From assembly GCA_046497505.1 (NCBI GenBank), contig JAWOFN010000039.1:1-13734 (forward strand): 13,734 bases of DNA, read 5' to 3'. Positions 5,227 to 13,270 of the stretch are shown here, piece by piece; position 1 is the first letter of the stretch; every line of letters starts with the position of its first letter. Origin of the DNA: JAWOFN01 sp046497505 [NCBI: bacterium] (GTDB lineage Bacteria > Blakebacterota > Blakebacteria > Blakebacterales). Under the pieces are notes generated by a model, which saw nothing but the letters and a program-made list of their open reading frames with translations, was not told the DNA's origin and ran no database searches. A program made the translations under genes and the position numbers.

Positions 5227-6781
5227 GCAGGGGATCCCCCTCATCGAGAACGCCGCCGGCCGCAGGGTACCCGAGTCGGTGAACGGGAGGTCCCAGACCC
5301 CTTTCCAGGGGGTGGGGGCCCACCGTCCCGAGGGAGAGCGCACAGCGCCCTCCATACCCACCTGTGCCGACTACCCCGACGACGGGGACAAGCGGGTCCC
5401 CGACTGGCCGGCCCTCATCCGGGCCTCGGGGCTGGAGGACGGGATGACCGTGAGCACCCACCACCACCTCCGCAACGGCGACGAGGTGACGACGGCCTTC
5501 TTCGATGCCTGCGCCGAGCTGGGCCTGAATGACCTGGTCTGGTTCCCCAGCGCCTCCTTCCCCTGCCATGAGCCCCTCATCGCCCACCTGGAATCGGGGG
5601 TCATCCATCACATCGAGGGGAGCCTGAACGGACCGCTCGGACGGTACTGTTCCGAGGGGAGGATGAAGGGCACTCACGTGCTCCGTTCCCACGGAGGACG
5701 GTGGCAGGCGATCCAGGACGGCGAGGTGCACATCGACCTGGCCGTCATCGCCGCCCCCACAGCGGACGTCTTCGGGAACGCCCACGGTCTGGAGGGGCCC
5801 TCCGCTACCGGGGGGCTCGGGTTCGCCCTGGCGGACTCGCGCTGCGCCGACCGGGTGGCGGTGATCACCGACCACCTGGTCCCCTTCCCCGCCGTGCCCT
5901 GGCAGATCCAGGGGAACGACGTGGACCTCGTCCTCGAGGTGGAACGGCTGGGGGACGCCTCGAAGATCGTCTCCGGGACGACCCGCATCACACGCAGCCC
6001 CGACCGGCAGCTCATCGCCGAACTCACCGCCCGGTTCGTGGCGGAGGCGGGGATCATGAGGGAGGGATTCTCCTTCCAGGCCGGCGCAGGAGGCACCGCC
6101 CTGGCCTTCGCCATCTACCTCAAGGAACTCATGGAGGAGGCGGGGGTGAAGGCCCGCTTCATCCGGGGAGGTACGACCGGATACCTGGTCGAGATGCTGG
6201 AGGAGGGGCTCACCGACTACCTGCTGGACGGCCAGACCTTCGACCTGGAGGCGGTGGCCAGCATGGGACGCAACCCCCGTCACGTGATGACCAGCCCCTT
6301 CACCTCCTACAACTACCACGGCAAGGGCAACTTCGCCTCCATGGTGGACGTGGTGGTCCTGGGAGCCACCGAGGTGGACACCTCCTTCAACGGGAACGTG
6401 GTGACCCACTCGGACGGGGTGCTCCTCCACGGCATCGGCGGCTGGCAGAACTGCCTCTTCGCCGGGTGCACCATCCTGGCCGTCCCCGCCATGCGGGACC
6501 GGATCCCCGTCATCGCGGACCGGGTCACCACCCTCTGCGGTCCCGGGGAGCTCATCGACGTGATCGTCACCGAGCGGGGCATCGCCATCAACCCGGCCCG
6601 GGAGGACCTCCTCGAGTCGGTCCGGGGATCGGGACTCCCCATCCGGCCCGTCGAGGAGATGAAGGCGGAACTGGATGCCCTCTGCGGGGTCCCGGAACCC
6701 TTCGAACCCTTCGGCGAGGTGGTCTCGGTGGTGAAGTGGGTGGACGGCACCCTCCTGGACAGCGTGTACCGATCCCTCTGA
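5219..6781 (+). CDS. citF: Citrate lyase alpha subunit-type acyl-ACP transferase (CitF)
   Basis: 520 residues against about 510 in E. coli CitF, with similarity along the whole length. 'SGLEDGMTVSTHHHLRNGD' matches the N-terminal region, S157-H-G-G-R161 and 'IDLAVIAAPTADVFGNAHG' follow, then 'GFSFQAGAGGTALA' (from about residue 283), 'GGTTGYLVEMLEEGL', 'EVDTSFNGNVVTHSDGVL' (E385 onward) and 'GIAINPAR'. The alpha subunit swaps the acetyl group on the acyl carrier for the incoming hydroxy acid (citrate or citramalate), releasing acetate. The beta domain of the upstream protein then cleaves the thioester. The start ATG 5219 lies inside the end of the preceding gene (overlap ATGCCTGA), preceded by GGGGAGG, which indicates translational coupling of the complex. 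The family match is strong, but the choice between citrate and citramalate cannot be made from sequence. The ligase (CitC) and prosthetic-group genes (CitG, CitX) are not in this window. Confidence 0.92.
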   Translation: MPEQGIPLIENAAGRRVPESVNGRSQTPFQGVGAHRPEGERTAPSIPTCADYPDDGDKRVPDWPALIRASGLEDGMTVSTHHHLRNGDEVTTAFFDACAELGLNDLVWFPSASFPCHEPLIAHLESGVIHHIEGSLNGPLGRYCSEGRMKGTHVLRSHGGRWQAIQDGEVHIDLAVIAAPTADVFGNAHGLEGPSATGGLGFALADSRCADRVAVITDHLVPFPAVPWQIQGNDVDLVLEVERLGDASKIVSGTTRITRSPDRQLIAELTARFVAEAGIMREGFSFQAGAGGTALAFAIYLKELMEEAGVKARFIRGGTTGYLVEMLEEGLTDYLLDGQTFDLEAVASMGRNPRHVMTSPFTSYNYHGKGNFASMVDVVVLGATEVDTSFNGNVVTHSDGVLLHGIGGWQNCLFAGCTILAVPAMRDRIPVIADRVTTLCGPGELIDVIVTERGIAINPAREDLLESVRGSGLPIRPVEEMKAELDALCGVPEPFEPFGEVVSVVKWVDGTLLDSVYRSL

Positions 6782-6786
6782 ACCTC

Positions 6787-6812
6787 CCGGCCGGCGGCCG
6801 GAGTCCCTCCGG
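6787..6812 (+). terminator. GC-rich hairpins after citF, possible weak terminator
   Basis: Two overlapping perfect 6-bp stems with 3-nt loops lie just after the citF stop. One is CCGGCC/GGCCGG (6787-6792 with 6796-6801) and the other CCGGAG/CTCCGG (6798-6803 with 6807-6812). No T-tract follows, so a classical intrinsic terminator is not shown. They are mutually exclusive because they share 6798-6801. Position between two operons is the main support. Confidence 0.25.
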
Positions 6813-6837
6813 GACACCGCGTGCCGGAATCCTGCTG

Positions 6838-6864
6838 TTGCCGGCCCGGCATTTGCGCTAATCT
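6838..6864 (+). promoter_or_regulatory. Candidate promoter for the receptor operon with overlapping dyad
   Basis: TTGCCG (6838-6843) and TAATCT (6859-6864) resemble -35 and -10 elements, but the spacing of 15 nt is short. A perfect 13-bp dyad, TGCCGGCCCGGCA (6839-6851), overlaps the -35 element and could be an operator or simply a short hairpin. A GTGCCGG copy of its left arm lies at 6821-6827. The pair sits about 80 nt upstream of the receptor ATG in the only sizeable non-coding gap of the window (6782-6942). The rest of the gap shows nothing recognisable apart from the ribosome binding site. Confidence 0.28.
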
Positions 6865-6930
6865 AGGGATAAGCAGGTGGGCATCCACAGCCCGCACAGA
6901 GTTCAGAAGCACCCTTCGATCCTCTCTTTT

Positions 6931-6936
6931 GGAGGT
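6931..6936 (+). promoter_or_regulatory. Shine-Dalgarno for the TonB-dependent receptor
   Basis: A consensus GGAGGT lies 6 nt before ATG 6943. It fixes this start over an upstream in-frame GTG at 6877, which would put 22 non-hydrophobic residues in front of the signal peptide. Confidence 0.8.
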
Positions 6937-6942
6937 CACCTC

Positions 6943-9900
6943 ATGAGACGAATCACAGGGGCCCTTGCTCTCCTGGCGTTCCTGGTGACCCTGCCGGCAT
7001 CGGCGCTGGCCCAGGGCACCACCGGGACCATCCGGGGCAAGGTCACCGACGCGACCAGCGGGGAACCGCTGGCCGCCGTGAACGTCGTGCTCCTCGAGAC
7101 CGATGGAACGGCCACGACGATGGGCGCGATGACCAACGCAGACGGTGAGTACGTGATCATCAACGTGCCGCCGGGCCGCTACCACATCCGCGCCTCGATG
7201 ATGGGCTACAAGCAGACGACGGTGGAGAACTTCCTGGTGACGGTGGGTGTGAGTACCATCCAGAACTTCACCCTCGAACCCACGGTCCTGGACGTCGGGG
7301 AGACGATCGTCGTCCAGGCCGAGGAGGACGTCATCCAGCGCGACGTCTCCGGGACGCAGCAGTCCTACACCATCGAAGAGATGGAACGGATGGCGGTCAA
7401 CACCACCGACGAGATCCTCAACCTCCAGACCAACGTCTACACCCAGTCGGGGGAGGGCGACCTGGAGGAGTACGGCTTCCACGCACGGGGACTGAACCAG
7501 ATGTACCTGCGGGGCGGCCGTGCCGGAGAGGTGGCGTTCATGATCGACGGCATGCAGGTCACCAACCTGCTGTACGGCGGTCAGGCCGCGCAGGTCAGCC
7601 CCTTCTCCCTCTCGGAGATGGTCGTCATGGCCGGCGGCATGAGCGCGGAGTTCGGCAACGCCATGTCCGGTGTGGTCAACATGGTCACCCGGGAGGGCGG
7701 TACGAGCTACGACGCCAACGTGGAGGTCATGAGCAGCGAGTTCACCGGGGCGGACCAGGACGACGTGCGGGACATGACCCGCCTGCAGGGGTACGTGGGC
7801 GGTCCGATCCCGGGTGTGCAGCGCCTGACCTTCTTCGCTTCGGGCTCGGCCACGGTCCAGCGGTCCTCGGCGGTCCTGAAGGACGGCATCACCTACGACC
7901 TGGCCGCGGACCCCACCGACACCGACTGGTCTCCCCGTCCGGACATCACCTACAGCGACACCGATGTCTACGACCAGCGCCAGAAAGGCGGGGCGGAGCG
8001 GAGGATCCACCCGCTGGACATCTACAGCGGCTGGCTGGGCTACGGCTACGACGACGACTGGGACGGGATGCTCAACGTCACCTACAAGCTGACCCCGAGC
8101 ATGAAGCTGAACCTCTCGGCTCAGAAGAACGGCACGTGGGCGATGCCCTACTCGTGGGGCAACCGCTGGTCCACCTGGCTGGGGATCCCCGAGCACCTGC
8201 GGGAGAACGCCATACACGGAACCCCGCGCTACGACACCGATGAGGTCGAGGGCTTCGACGACGTCATCGACGGCTCCGGGCTCAGCGACTTCCCCGACGA
8301 GAAGGAACGGCTCTTCAACGACAACACCCGGGCCGCCTTCGTGTGGACGCACCAGCTGAACCAGTCCACCTTCTACTCGGTGCGGGGCTCCTACTACAAC
8401 TACTACCGCACCAATCGTTCCAAGCGGTGGGTGAACGACTGGGGCTGGAGCGAGGGCTTCGAGCACCGCTACCAGGTCATCGACGACGATCGCGGCGACT
8501 ACGCCTGGCAGCCCGGCGACGACATGACCCGGGTCACCCTGGTCCCGATCCCCTACAACAGCACCGACCCCTTCCTGAGAAAGTACGGCTGGGCGAGCGA
8601 CCGGGGGAGCGCGGGGCTGGGTGCGGACGGGTCGGGCCTGTGGTGGCAGACCCAGGACGATATCACCCGGACCTTGAAGAGCGATGCGACGGCCCAGGTG
8701 ACCAGCCACCACCAGGTGAAGGCGGGCTTCCTCTACAACGCCCTGACCATCACCAACCGCGTGGTGGAGGCGCCCTGGCTCAGCAACCCCTTCCAGAACG
8801 CCCACTACCGCTACGGTCCGTGGGAACTGGGACTCTACCTCCAGGACAAGATCGAGTACGACTTCCTGATCGTGAACCTGGGTGCCCGCTACGACGCGGG
8901 CAAGGCGGGGGACCTCCCCTACTGGACCGACCCCCGGAACCCCATCAACCCGGATACGGGCGAGCTGGTGATCTACCCGCTGGAGCCCGAGGTGCCGGAC
9001 GATGCACCTCCGGGGACGGGCGCCCCCCCGCTCACCACGGGTAAGGTCCGGAGCCAGTTCTCCCCGCGGCTGGGTGTCTCCCACCCGGTGACCGACGCAT
9101 CGGTGATCTACTTCAACTACGGTCACTTCTTCCAGATGCCGCGGTACGACAACCAGTTCTTCCCGGACAACCTGCTGGGCACGGGCCCGCCGCTGATCGG
9201 CAACCCGAACCTGGAATCCGAGAAGACGGTCCAGTACGAGTTCGGCTACAAGCAGCAGTTCACGGAGATCTACGCCCTCGAGGTCACACTCTGGAGCAAG
9301 GACACCAGCAACCTGGTGGGCACCGAGTTCATCCCGGCCTACTACAACGGGATCCTGAACCCGTACACCTACGCGGTGTTCGTGAACTACGACTACGCTT
9401 CGTCGAAGGGCTTCGACCTGACCCTGATCAAGCGGTACAGCGACTTCTGGCAGGCCCGGGCCAACTACTCGTTCATGACCACCCAGTCCAACCGCGCCGA
9501 ACCGTGGTCGGGTTTCTGGGGTCGTGACGACCTGGAGGACCAGCCGAAGCGTCCCGCCGTGCTGGGATGGGACCAGCCGCACAAGGTCAGCACCAGCGTC
9601 ACGCTGACGCTGCCCGAGTCGGTCGGTCCGCAGATCGGGGGCGTCTACCCCTTCGAACGGACCTCCGCGAACCTCATCTTCCAGGCGGCCTCCGGCCGGC
9701 CCTACACCCCCACCACCAAGGAGCGCCGACTGGAGCGCAACTCCGGCCGCCGCCCCTGGACCTACCGGTGGGACCTGAGGCTGTACCGCGACTTCGAGAC
9801 CTTCGGTCTCCGCTACAGCCTCTTCGCCGACATCCGGAACCTCTTCGACCGCCGCAACGTGGTGCAGGTCTACAGCCGCACCGGCAAGGCGGACGACCCG

Positions 9901-9996
9901 GGTCCGGGCGCGACCGGCTACACCGACAGCTACGACCGCTGGCACTACTACGGTACGCCGCGGACCATCAACCTCGGCCTCCGGATCTTCTTCTAG
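6943..9996 (+). CDS. TonB-dependent outer-membrane receptor with N-terminal CarboxypepD_reg-like domain
   Basis: 1017 residues. Residues 1-23 are a Sec signal peptide (basic start, hydrophobic core, 'ASALA' before Gln). Residues about 26-113 form a carboxypeptidase-regulatory-like beta-sandwich ('GTIRGKVTDATSGEPLAAVN', 'NADGEYVIINVPPGRYHI'), as in SusC/RagA-type receptors. E120-A126, 'ETIVVQA', looks like a TonB box. The plug domain follows: 'MYLRGGRAGEVAFMIDGMQV' from residue 187, then 'MSAEFGNAMSGVVNMVTREGG'. The remainder is a long Tyr/Trp/Asp-rich beta barrel with typical late-barrel motifs such as 'NPNLESEKTVQYEFGYKQ' and 'NLFDRRNVVQVYSRTG', ending in 'NLGLRIFF' with the terminal Phe expected for outer-membrane barrels. 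It imports a ligand using TonB and the proton motive force; the ligand is unknown. It heads a probable three-gene operon with a large secreted protein and a PorV-like protein. Confidence 0.92.
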   Translation: MRRITGALALLAFLVTLPASALAQGTTGTIRGKVTDATSGEPLAAVNVVLLETDGTATTMGAMTNADGEYVIINVPPGRYHIRASMMGYKQTTVENFLVTVGVSTIQNFTLEPTVLDVGETIVVQAEEDVIQRDVSGTQQSYTIEEMERMAVNTTDEILNLQTNVYTQSGEGDLEEYGFHARGLNQMYLRGGRAGEVAFMIDGMQVTNLLYGGQAAQVSPFSLSEMVVMAGGMSAEFGNAMSGVVNMVTREGGTSYDANVEVMSSEFTGADQDDVRDMTRLQGYVGGPIPGVQRLTFFASGSATVQRSSAVLKDGITYDLAADPTDTDWSPRPDITYSDTDVYDQRQKGGAERRIHPLDIYSGWLGYGYDDDWDGMLNVTYKLTPSMKLNLSAQKNGTWAMPYSWGNRWSTWLGIPEHLRENAIHGTPRYDTDEVEGFDDVIDGSGLSDFPDEKERLFNDNTRAAFVWTHQLNQSTFYSVRGSYYNYYRTNRSKRWVNDWGWSEGFEHRYQVIDDDRGDYAWQPGDDMTRVTLVPIPYNSTDPFLRKYGWASDRGSAGLGADGSGLWWQTQDDITRTLKSDATAQVTSHHQVKAGFLYNALTITNRVVEAPWLSNPFQNAHYRYGPWELGLYLQDKIEYDFLIVNLGARYDAGKAGDLPYWTDPRNPINPDTGELVIYPLEPEVPDDAPPGTGAPPLTTGKVRSQFSPRLGVSHPVTDASVIYFNYGHFFQMPRYDNQFFPDNLLGTGPPLIGNPNLESEKTVQYEFGYKQQFTEIYALEVTLWSKDTSNLVGTEFIPAYYNGILNPYTYAVFVNYDYASSKGFDLTLIKRYSDFWQARANYSFMTTQSNRAEPWSGFWGRDDLEDQPKRPAVLGWDQPHKVSTSVTLTLPESVGPQIGGVYPFERTSANLIFQAASGRPYTPTTKERRLERNSGRRPWTYRWDLRLYRDFETFGLRYSLFADIRNLFDRRNVVQVYSRTGKADDPGPGATGYTDSYDRWHYYGTPRTINLGLRIFF

Positions 9997-10007
9997 AGGC
10001 CACAGTT

Positions 10008-10014
10008 AGGAGGG
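10008..10014 (+). promoter_or_regulatory. Shine-Dalgarno choosing between tandem ATG codons
   Basis: AGGAGGG is 1 nt from an ATG at 10016 and 7 nt from the in-frame ATG at 10022. Only the second has normal spacing, so the protein start is placed at 10022. The tandem arises from a short repeat, CATGCACATGCA (10015-10026). Confidence 0.65.
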
Positions 10015-10021
10015 CATGCAC

Positions 10022-13000
10022 ATGCATCGCAGACTGATACGCGTCATGCGAGGGTCCGCAGCCGCCCTGCTGCTGTTGGCCTCCGTGACCGCCGCACAGG
10101 CCCAGGACCGGGTGCAGGACGACCCGATGGCCCTCTCCCTCAAGGAGAAGGCCGCACCTACCCTGGACCGCGCGACCGCCGCGGCGGCTGTCATCGACCG
10201 CGCCATCGCGTTCCTGGACCTCTCGAACCTGGAGATCGAGACCTACAACTACGGTCCTGTCACCGGGGAGGAGTACGGCTCCTCCTACACCTTCGCCAAC
10301 ACCAATGGGACCCGGTTCAACTACGTGTGGGACAACCACTTCCTCTTCGGGGCGGAGTCCGGTCCCACCATCTCGACCGGTATCGTCCATGACACGTACT
10401 ACCATAACTCCGCCCGGCACGACTGGGAGGCCCTGGACGGCTCGCGCGGTACGCTCATGGCCGATCCCCCCCAGACCACGGCCGGTAACTTCCCCATGTT
10501 CGCCCACAGCGACCTCCCCGCCACCATGCCCCCCTCGGGCTGGCCGGCACCCAGTGTGACCGAGACCTGGCTGGGAACCGAGACGTGGGATAAGTGGGCG
10601 GTGGCCGGCGACCGGAGCACGTACGGCGTCTTCTACGACAAGTACGCCTACCGGGAGGACGACACCCAGTCCGAGGAGCTGGGGATCACGGTGCGTGTGA
10701 GGGGCATCACTTACGCCTCGCAGAACGTGATCTTCTTCCAGTACGAGATCGAGAACACGTCGAGCAACACGTACACCGGCGTCTACCTGGGGAATCTCGT
10801 GGACTCCGGCGGTCCCACCACCGGATCCGACTGGGCCGAGGCCTCCATGGTCTACGACGAGTCGATGGGGATGATCTACGCGCGGCAGTCCCAGGACGCC
10901 GGCTACGACCCCAGCTCCGGGACGATGACCGGAGACGACGGCCGGCCCCTCGGCTTCGTGGCCCACCTCTTCCTCGAGAGCCCCTTAGGGGACTTCAAGC
11001 GGGACGGCTCGGGCACCTACGTGAACAGCCCGGAGGACGTGCTGAGCCGGGTGGCCCTCCTGGCCTACCCCGACTTCACCGACCCCACCACCTACAGCGA
11101 GGATGAGTTCTACGGGGCGGTGGCGGCGGACCTCTCGAAGATGGGCAACACGCAGGCCAACGACATCTGGAAGGCTGCAGACAACGCCGGCGCTCCTATC
11201 CTGGAACAGACGCAGGCGGACATGCTCCTCCGCTACACGGACGAGGAAGACCCGATGTTCTACGCGGGCGCCGGGCCCTTCACGATGGCGCCGAATGAGA
11301 AGTTCGATTACGTCATCGCCGCCGTAGGCGGCTTCGACGAGGCCGGGCTGTACGCGGAGGCCCAGAAAGCCATCAACACGTACAACGCCAAGTTCGCCGG
11401 CCCCGGTCCGCCCCAGCCACCCACCGGCTTCGTGGCCAACGGGGTACTGGCCGGTCCCGAGGGCAAGGACTTCAACCCGGTGAACCACGACTACCGGACC
11501 TACTACACGCCGGCGGGAGAGATCACCCTCTCCTTCGACCTCTCCAAGACCCTCAACACACCGGACGCCCTCTCGGGCATCCAGGACTTCGAGGGGATCC
11601 GGATCTACCGGTCCACCGACCGGGGGGACACCTGGGGCGACATCAACTTCGATTCCAGCGGCAACCCCGACGGCTGGTTCCCCTACGCCCAGTTCGACCT
11701 GGCCAACGACATCACCGGCGAGGACGCCTTCACCAACACGAACCTGGGTGAGGACACCGGCATCGTGACCACCTGGACCGACCCCAACACGCTGGACGGG
11801 ATCGAGTACTGGTATGCCATCACGGTCTACGATCGGGGCGAGTACGATGCGACCGGCAAGCAGGTCCTCCGCTCTCTGGAGACGCCCATCGGCAGCGACC
11901 CGAACAACCCCACCGTCCTGGCGGCCATCTCGGGCTCCCAGCCCAACGGCTACGTCGCGGGCGGTCTGGGCGGGGTAGGCGAGCGGGCCAGCAGCATCAA
12001 CCTGCTCCACGAAGGGGAGACGAGGCCGCACAAGTCCGCCGCCTGGGTCGAGGTGCGCAGCGAGCCCGCTCTGACGGGTGACGACTACGAGATCGTCTTC
12101 ACGGACTACTTCGTGGACCCCCAGGGCGACACGACGAGCACGGAGCTGCTGACCGGCGGCTGGGGGAGCGAGCGCACCGCCAGCGGTGTCACGCTGAACA
12201 GCACGACCAGCACCACCACGCTGTTCGAGGCCCTCGAGCCCGGACGGGAGAACCTGGACTGGGCCAACCTCCCCGTCACCGACGGGATGCGGATCTTCGT
12301 CAAGGACCCGAACGACGGGAACTACGGCGTCCACCGGTTCCAGCAGGCCCCGGGTGCAAGCTACACGTTCTACACCTACTACTCCGGTCCCAAGGGACTC
12401 GCCGGACAGCCGGACCAGAGCCTGGAGCGCGTGATCGCCAACGACGCGACCTGGGACTTCGAGTTCGTATGGAGCGACACGGCAGCGGACGGCAGCCTGA
12501 ACAAGGCGATCGCCGCCGGCGACCGCGTGGTGGCGAACGCTCCCTTCGAGGTGTGGCGCACCGACACGGGCGAGCGTGTCTGGCCGATCATCACCCAGTG
12601 GTTCCAGGCCGATCCCAACTGGAGCAACGCCTACGAGCGGGTCATCATCACCGACGTCCCGTACGATACGGACTTCTTCGACACGAGTCTGTATCCCAAT
12701 CACGACCCCGCCGATCCGGACTACTGGGCCTGGTGGGCCGAGGACGACCTGTCGACCCAGAGCGACTGGCTGTGGTTCTTCGAACTCAGCCAGTGGTCGC
12801 CCGACCTCTGGACGCACGGTGAGACGTGGACGGCCGAGATCTACCGTCCCATCGCTTCGGACGTGACCAACGGGACCTCTTCACTCTCGTTCACCACCAC
12901 CGCCTCGGACATCGACCAGGCGGAGACAACGCTGGACAACGTCACGGTGGTGCCGAACCCGTACTACGTGTTCGCCGAGTGGGACCAGAACGAGAACAAC

Positions 13001-13237
13001 CGCAAGATCCAGTTCCGCAACGTTCCGCCCAACAGCACGGTGGACATCTACACGGTCTCGGGTGAACTCGTCGCCAGCCTCGAGCACGGTGACGAGTACA
13101 ACTCCACGAAGATCGGCACCGTGGAGTGGAACATCTGGACCTACGAGTTCACCGAGGCGGTCTACGGCCTGTATGTCTACGTCGTGAAGACGGCGGACGG
13201 GCAGAAGAAGGTCGGCAAGTTCGCGATCATCCGCTAA
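10022..13237 (+). CDS. Large secreted beta-rich protein with FN3-like region and FlgD/T9SS-type C-terminal module
   Basis: 1071 residues. A signal peptide is visible ('RGSAAALLLLASVTAAQAQ' ending near residue 28) with no lipobox Cys after it, so it is not an obvious lipoprotein. Residues about 45-440 form an unnamed aromatic-rich region containing 'IFFQYEIENTSSNTYTGVYLGN'. Residues about 465-640 resemble a fibronectin-III fold ('QPPTGFVANG' at 464-473; 'GIEYWYAITVYDRG' around 594). A further uncharacterised Trp/Asp-rich part follows. Residues 974-1071 form a C-terminal module with 'VVPNPYY', 'VDIYTVSGELVASL', 'YGLYVYVVKTADGQKKVGKFAIIR'. That pattern is shared by FlgD-like Ig domains and by type IX secretion C-terminal sorting domains. 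It follows the receptor by 25 nt and precedes the PorV-like gene by 33 nt, so a cell-surface partner of the receptor is plausible. No enzymatic motif was recognised, and function is unknown. Confidence 0.8.
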   Translation: MHRRLIRVMRGSAAALLLLASVTAAQAQDRVQDDPMALSLKEKAAPTLDRATAAAAVIDRAIAFLDLSNLEIETYNYGPVTGEEYGSSYTFANTNGTRFNYVWDNHFLFGAESGPTISTGIVHDTYYHNSARHDWEALDGSRGTLMADPPQTTAGNFPMFAHSDLPATMPPSGWPAPSVTETWLGTETWDKWAVAGDRSTYGVFYDKYAYREDDTQSEELGITVRVRGITYASQNVIFFQYEIENTSSNTYTGVYLGNLVDSGGPTTGSDWAEASMVYDESMGMIYARQSQDAGYDPSSGTMTGDDGRPLGFVAHLFLESPLGDFKRDGSGTYVNSPEDVLSRVALLAYPDFTDPTTYSEDEFYGAVAADLSKMGNTQANDIWKAADNAGAPILEQTQADMLLRYTDEEDPMFYAGAGPFTMAPNEKFDYVIAAVGGFDEAGLYAEAQKAINTYNAKFAGPGPPQPPTGFVANGVLAGPEGKDFNPVNHDYRTYYTPAGEITLSFDLSKTLNTPDALSGIQDFEGIRIYRSTDRGDTWGDINFDSSGNPDGWFPYAQFDLANDITGEDAFTNTNLGEDTGIVTTWTDPNTLDGIEYWYAITVYDRGEYDATGKQVLRSLETPIGSDPNNPTVLAAISGSQPNGYVAGGLGGVGERASSINLLHEGETRPHKSAAWVEVRSEPALTGDDYEIVFTDYFVDPQGDTTSTELLTGGWGSERTASGVTLNSTTSTTTLFEALEPGRENLDWANLPVTDGMRIFVKDPNDGNYGVHRFQQAPGASYTFYTYYSGPKGLAGQPDQSLERVIANDATWDFEFVWSDTAADGSLNKAIAAGDRVVANAPFEVWRTDTGERVWPIITQWFQADPNWSNAYERVIITDVPYDTDFFDTSLYPNHDPADPDYWAWWAEDDLSTQSDWLWFFELSQWSPDLWTHGETWTAEIYRPIASDVTNGTSSLSFTTTASDIDQAETTLDNVTVVPNPYYVFAEWDQNENNRKIQFRNVPPNSTVDIYTVSGELVASLEHGDEYNSTKIGTVEWNIWTYEFTEAVYGLYVYVVKTADGQKKVGKFAIIR

Positions 13238-13270
13238 GCAGTCGGAACGGAACCAGGAGGCAGTAAGGAC

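Noticed and set aside
358-5361. Long minus-strand open frames at 358-1806, 2181-3329 and 3853-5361
   Set aside because: All are exact shadows of the plus-strand hydro-lyase and lyase genes, whose catalytic motifs and Fe-S cysteines are intact.
4003-6781. ATP-citrate lyase
   Set aside because: No ATP-grasp or succinyl-CoA synthetase-like domain is visible. The domains match the bacterial ATP-independent CitD, CitE and CitF set.
6851-6885. Bacteroidota-type promoter (TTTG then TAnnTTTG)
   Set aside because: A TTTG occurs at 6852-6855, but no TAnnTTTG element follows at the usual spacing.
6313-9945. Very long minus-strand open frame (about 1210 codons) opposite the end of citF and the receptor
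   Set aside because: It is antisense to two genes with clear family motifs. Its translation is rich in Val, Gly, Arg, His and Pro with no recognisable domain, as expected from reverse-frame reading of high-GC codons.
10985-12817. 610-codon minus-strand open frame opposite the large secreted protein
   Set aside because: Same low-complexity Val/Gly/Arg composition, no Shine-Dalgarno or domain seen, and the plus frame has a signal peptide and conserved C-terminal module.
10022-13237. SusD-like lipoprotein identity for the receptor's partner
   Set aside because: No lipobox cysteine follows the signal peptide, and the sequence is beta-rich without the helical TPR character of SusD.
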